Part shown: positions 63,362 through 64,000 of the stretch, in pieces
How positions within the stretch are numbered: position 1 is the stretch's first letter
Layout: each line of letters opens with the position of its first letter
DNA from: Comamonadaceae bacterium UBA2121
GTDB taxonomy: Bacteria; Pseudomonadota; Gammaproteobacteria; Burkholderiales; Burkholderiaceae_C
Direction of reading: 5' to 3'
Assembly: GCA_002331385.1 (NCBI GenBank)
Contig: DCYB01000014.1
Location: forward strand, 308,508-372,507
DNA: 64,000 nucleotides
Translations under genes and position numbers: made by a program
The notes under the pieces: generated by a model
What the model saw: the letters and a program-made list of their open reading frames with translations, nothing else
Database searches by the model: none
What the model was told of the DNA's origin: nothing

Positions 63362-63483
63362 TGGTCTGCTGAAGAAGTTTCGCCGCCCTGTATTTTTCCC
63401 CGAGCATGTGTTGAGGGGGCGGCGTTTGGTGCAAGTGGGGTGGTTGGGTGCCTGCTTTTCCACCTCTCTTGCTCTTCCTGTTT

Positions 63484-63513
63484 CGGGCGGCTGGATTGGC
63501 CGCCCGTTTTTTC
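63484..63513 (+). terminator. Rho-independent terminator of tauABC
   Basis: Stem GGGCGGC / GCCGCCC with a seven-base loop, followed by GTTTTTT. Clear intrinsic terminator. Confidence 0.88.
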
Positions 63514-63581
63514 GTTCCGGAAGGAATGGTCAAAAAATCTTTTCTTTGATTTCCGGTGCCGGGATTGCGCCCGGCGGCGCA

Positions 63582-63612
63582 GTTACTTTCTTTTGTCAAA
63601 AAAGAAAGTAAC
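63582..63612. repeat. Inverted repeat of a probable dispersed intergenic element
   Basis: Thirteen-base perfect arms GTTACTTTCTTTT / AAAAGAAAGTAAC around a five-base loop. I recall very similar sequence, followed by a stretch like the GC-rich block to the right, at many intergenic sites in Comamonadaceae and other proteobacteria. Only one copy is in this window. Confidence 0.65.
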
Positions 63613-64000
63613 CAAAAAAAGTTGAACCCGCTGCACCCGACCCTCCGCTGCGCTACGGGCAACCTGCATCAACCAAGCCGGGCGGTGCGCTGTGGAACTC
63701 GCTACGCGCCGAAGGCGCTACGCTCAGACAACCACAGCGAGTCAGATGTGGAAGCTGTTGCGTCACTCGACGCAACAGCCACCGCCCGACTTGCTTGCTG
63801 CAGGCGTGTGCAGAGGGCGAAAGCGGCGCGGGTTCAAGCGCGGCCTCAACCCCTTCTGGCCACGCCTGATTCTGGCCTTGGGCCCGGCGGTTTCTGCGTC
63901 AGGGGACGCAGAAACTTCCCCATCTGACTTGCGGTAGATGTCTGACCGGAGCGAAGCGCAGGGAGATTCTACCGCACGCCGGGCGCATGGCCACAATCAG

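Larger units (their letters stand above)
63362..64000. other. Non-coding right edge with repeat-like DNA
   Basis: 639 bp without a supportable gene. It holds the tauABC terminator, an inverted repeat at 63582-63612 and GC-rich sequence after it. No xsc, pta or other sulfonate gene begins here. Confidence 0.6.

Noticed and set aside
63556..63937. Short frames in the right-edge repeat region
   Set aside because: They cross the inverted repeat and GC-rich block, have no ribosome sites, and look like translated repeat DNA.

Overview
The window is a GC-rich chromosomal segment of a betaproteobacterium (Burkholderiales), most likely Comamonadaceae. The signs are several Bug/TctC periplasmic binding proteins with a TctBA membrane pair, the argH-algZ-algR order, the thrB-DUF2782-polA order, LytTR signalling, and a dispersed intergenic repeat at the right edge. 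Gene density is normal. I see no prophage, insertion sequence, CRISPR array or rRNA. One tRNA gene, Arg(ACG), is present.

Layout. 0.1-3.5 kb: a Bug protein, a cytoplasmic gamma-glutamyltransferase and a GntR/FCD regulator. 3.5-12.2 kb, minus strand: argH, a second Bug protein and a very large alpha-2-macroglobulin with an intact thioester motif. 12.2-14.1 kb: an AlgZ/AlgR-type two-component pair. 14.1-16.9 kb: a ZIP metal transporter with a repeat-encoded His-rich loop, an exported dienelactone hydrolase and, divergently, an APH(6)-like kinase. 17.0-22.0 kb: a translationally coupled three-gene molybdenum hydroxylase operon (Mo subunit, 2Fe-2S subunit, triheme cytochrome c). 22.1-27.5 kb: polA, a DUF2782-like protein, thrB and a BPSS1780-like membrane protein. 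27.5-31.5 kb: an atypical SDR, an EamA transporter and tctBA. 31.7-35.8 kb: a tatD / deoxyinosine glycosylase / spermidine-synthase-like / GspE-type ATPase run. 36.0-40.1 kb: a membrane-anchored serine protease, then MoxR, DUF58 and VWA proteins. 40.1-42.1 kb: LolD and its permease. 42.2-48.7 kb: a RecJ partner protein, recJ, a PHP phosphatase, yciO, an M50 protease and trpS.

49.1-54.0 kb holds a compact signalling operon: an OmpR-type regulator, an exported LysM/FecR protein and a CHASE2 histidine kinase. The gene order suggests a cell-envelope sensing system.

54.2-63.5 kb is a taurine locus: tRNA-Arg, a MocR-type regulator (TauR-like), an amino-acid permease, an NTF2-like small protein (TauX-like), a FAD amine dehydrogenase (TauY-like) and tauABC. 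The main discovery is three copies of one cis-regulatory module in front of the tauX-like, tauY-like and tauA genes. Each copy has two direct CTGG(N)(N)(Y)TA(N) half-sites exactly 23 bp apart, followed 20-21 bp later by a -10-like hexamer. This fits a MocR activator controlling uptake and deamination of taurine together. The downstream enzyme sulfoacetaldehyde acetyltransferase (Xsc) is not in the window.

Functions are called from protein motifs read by eye; no database search was possible.
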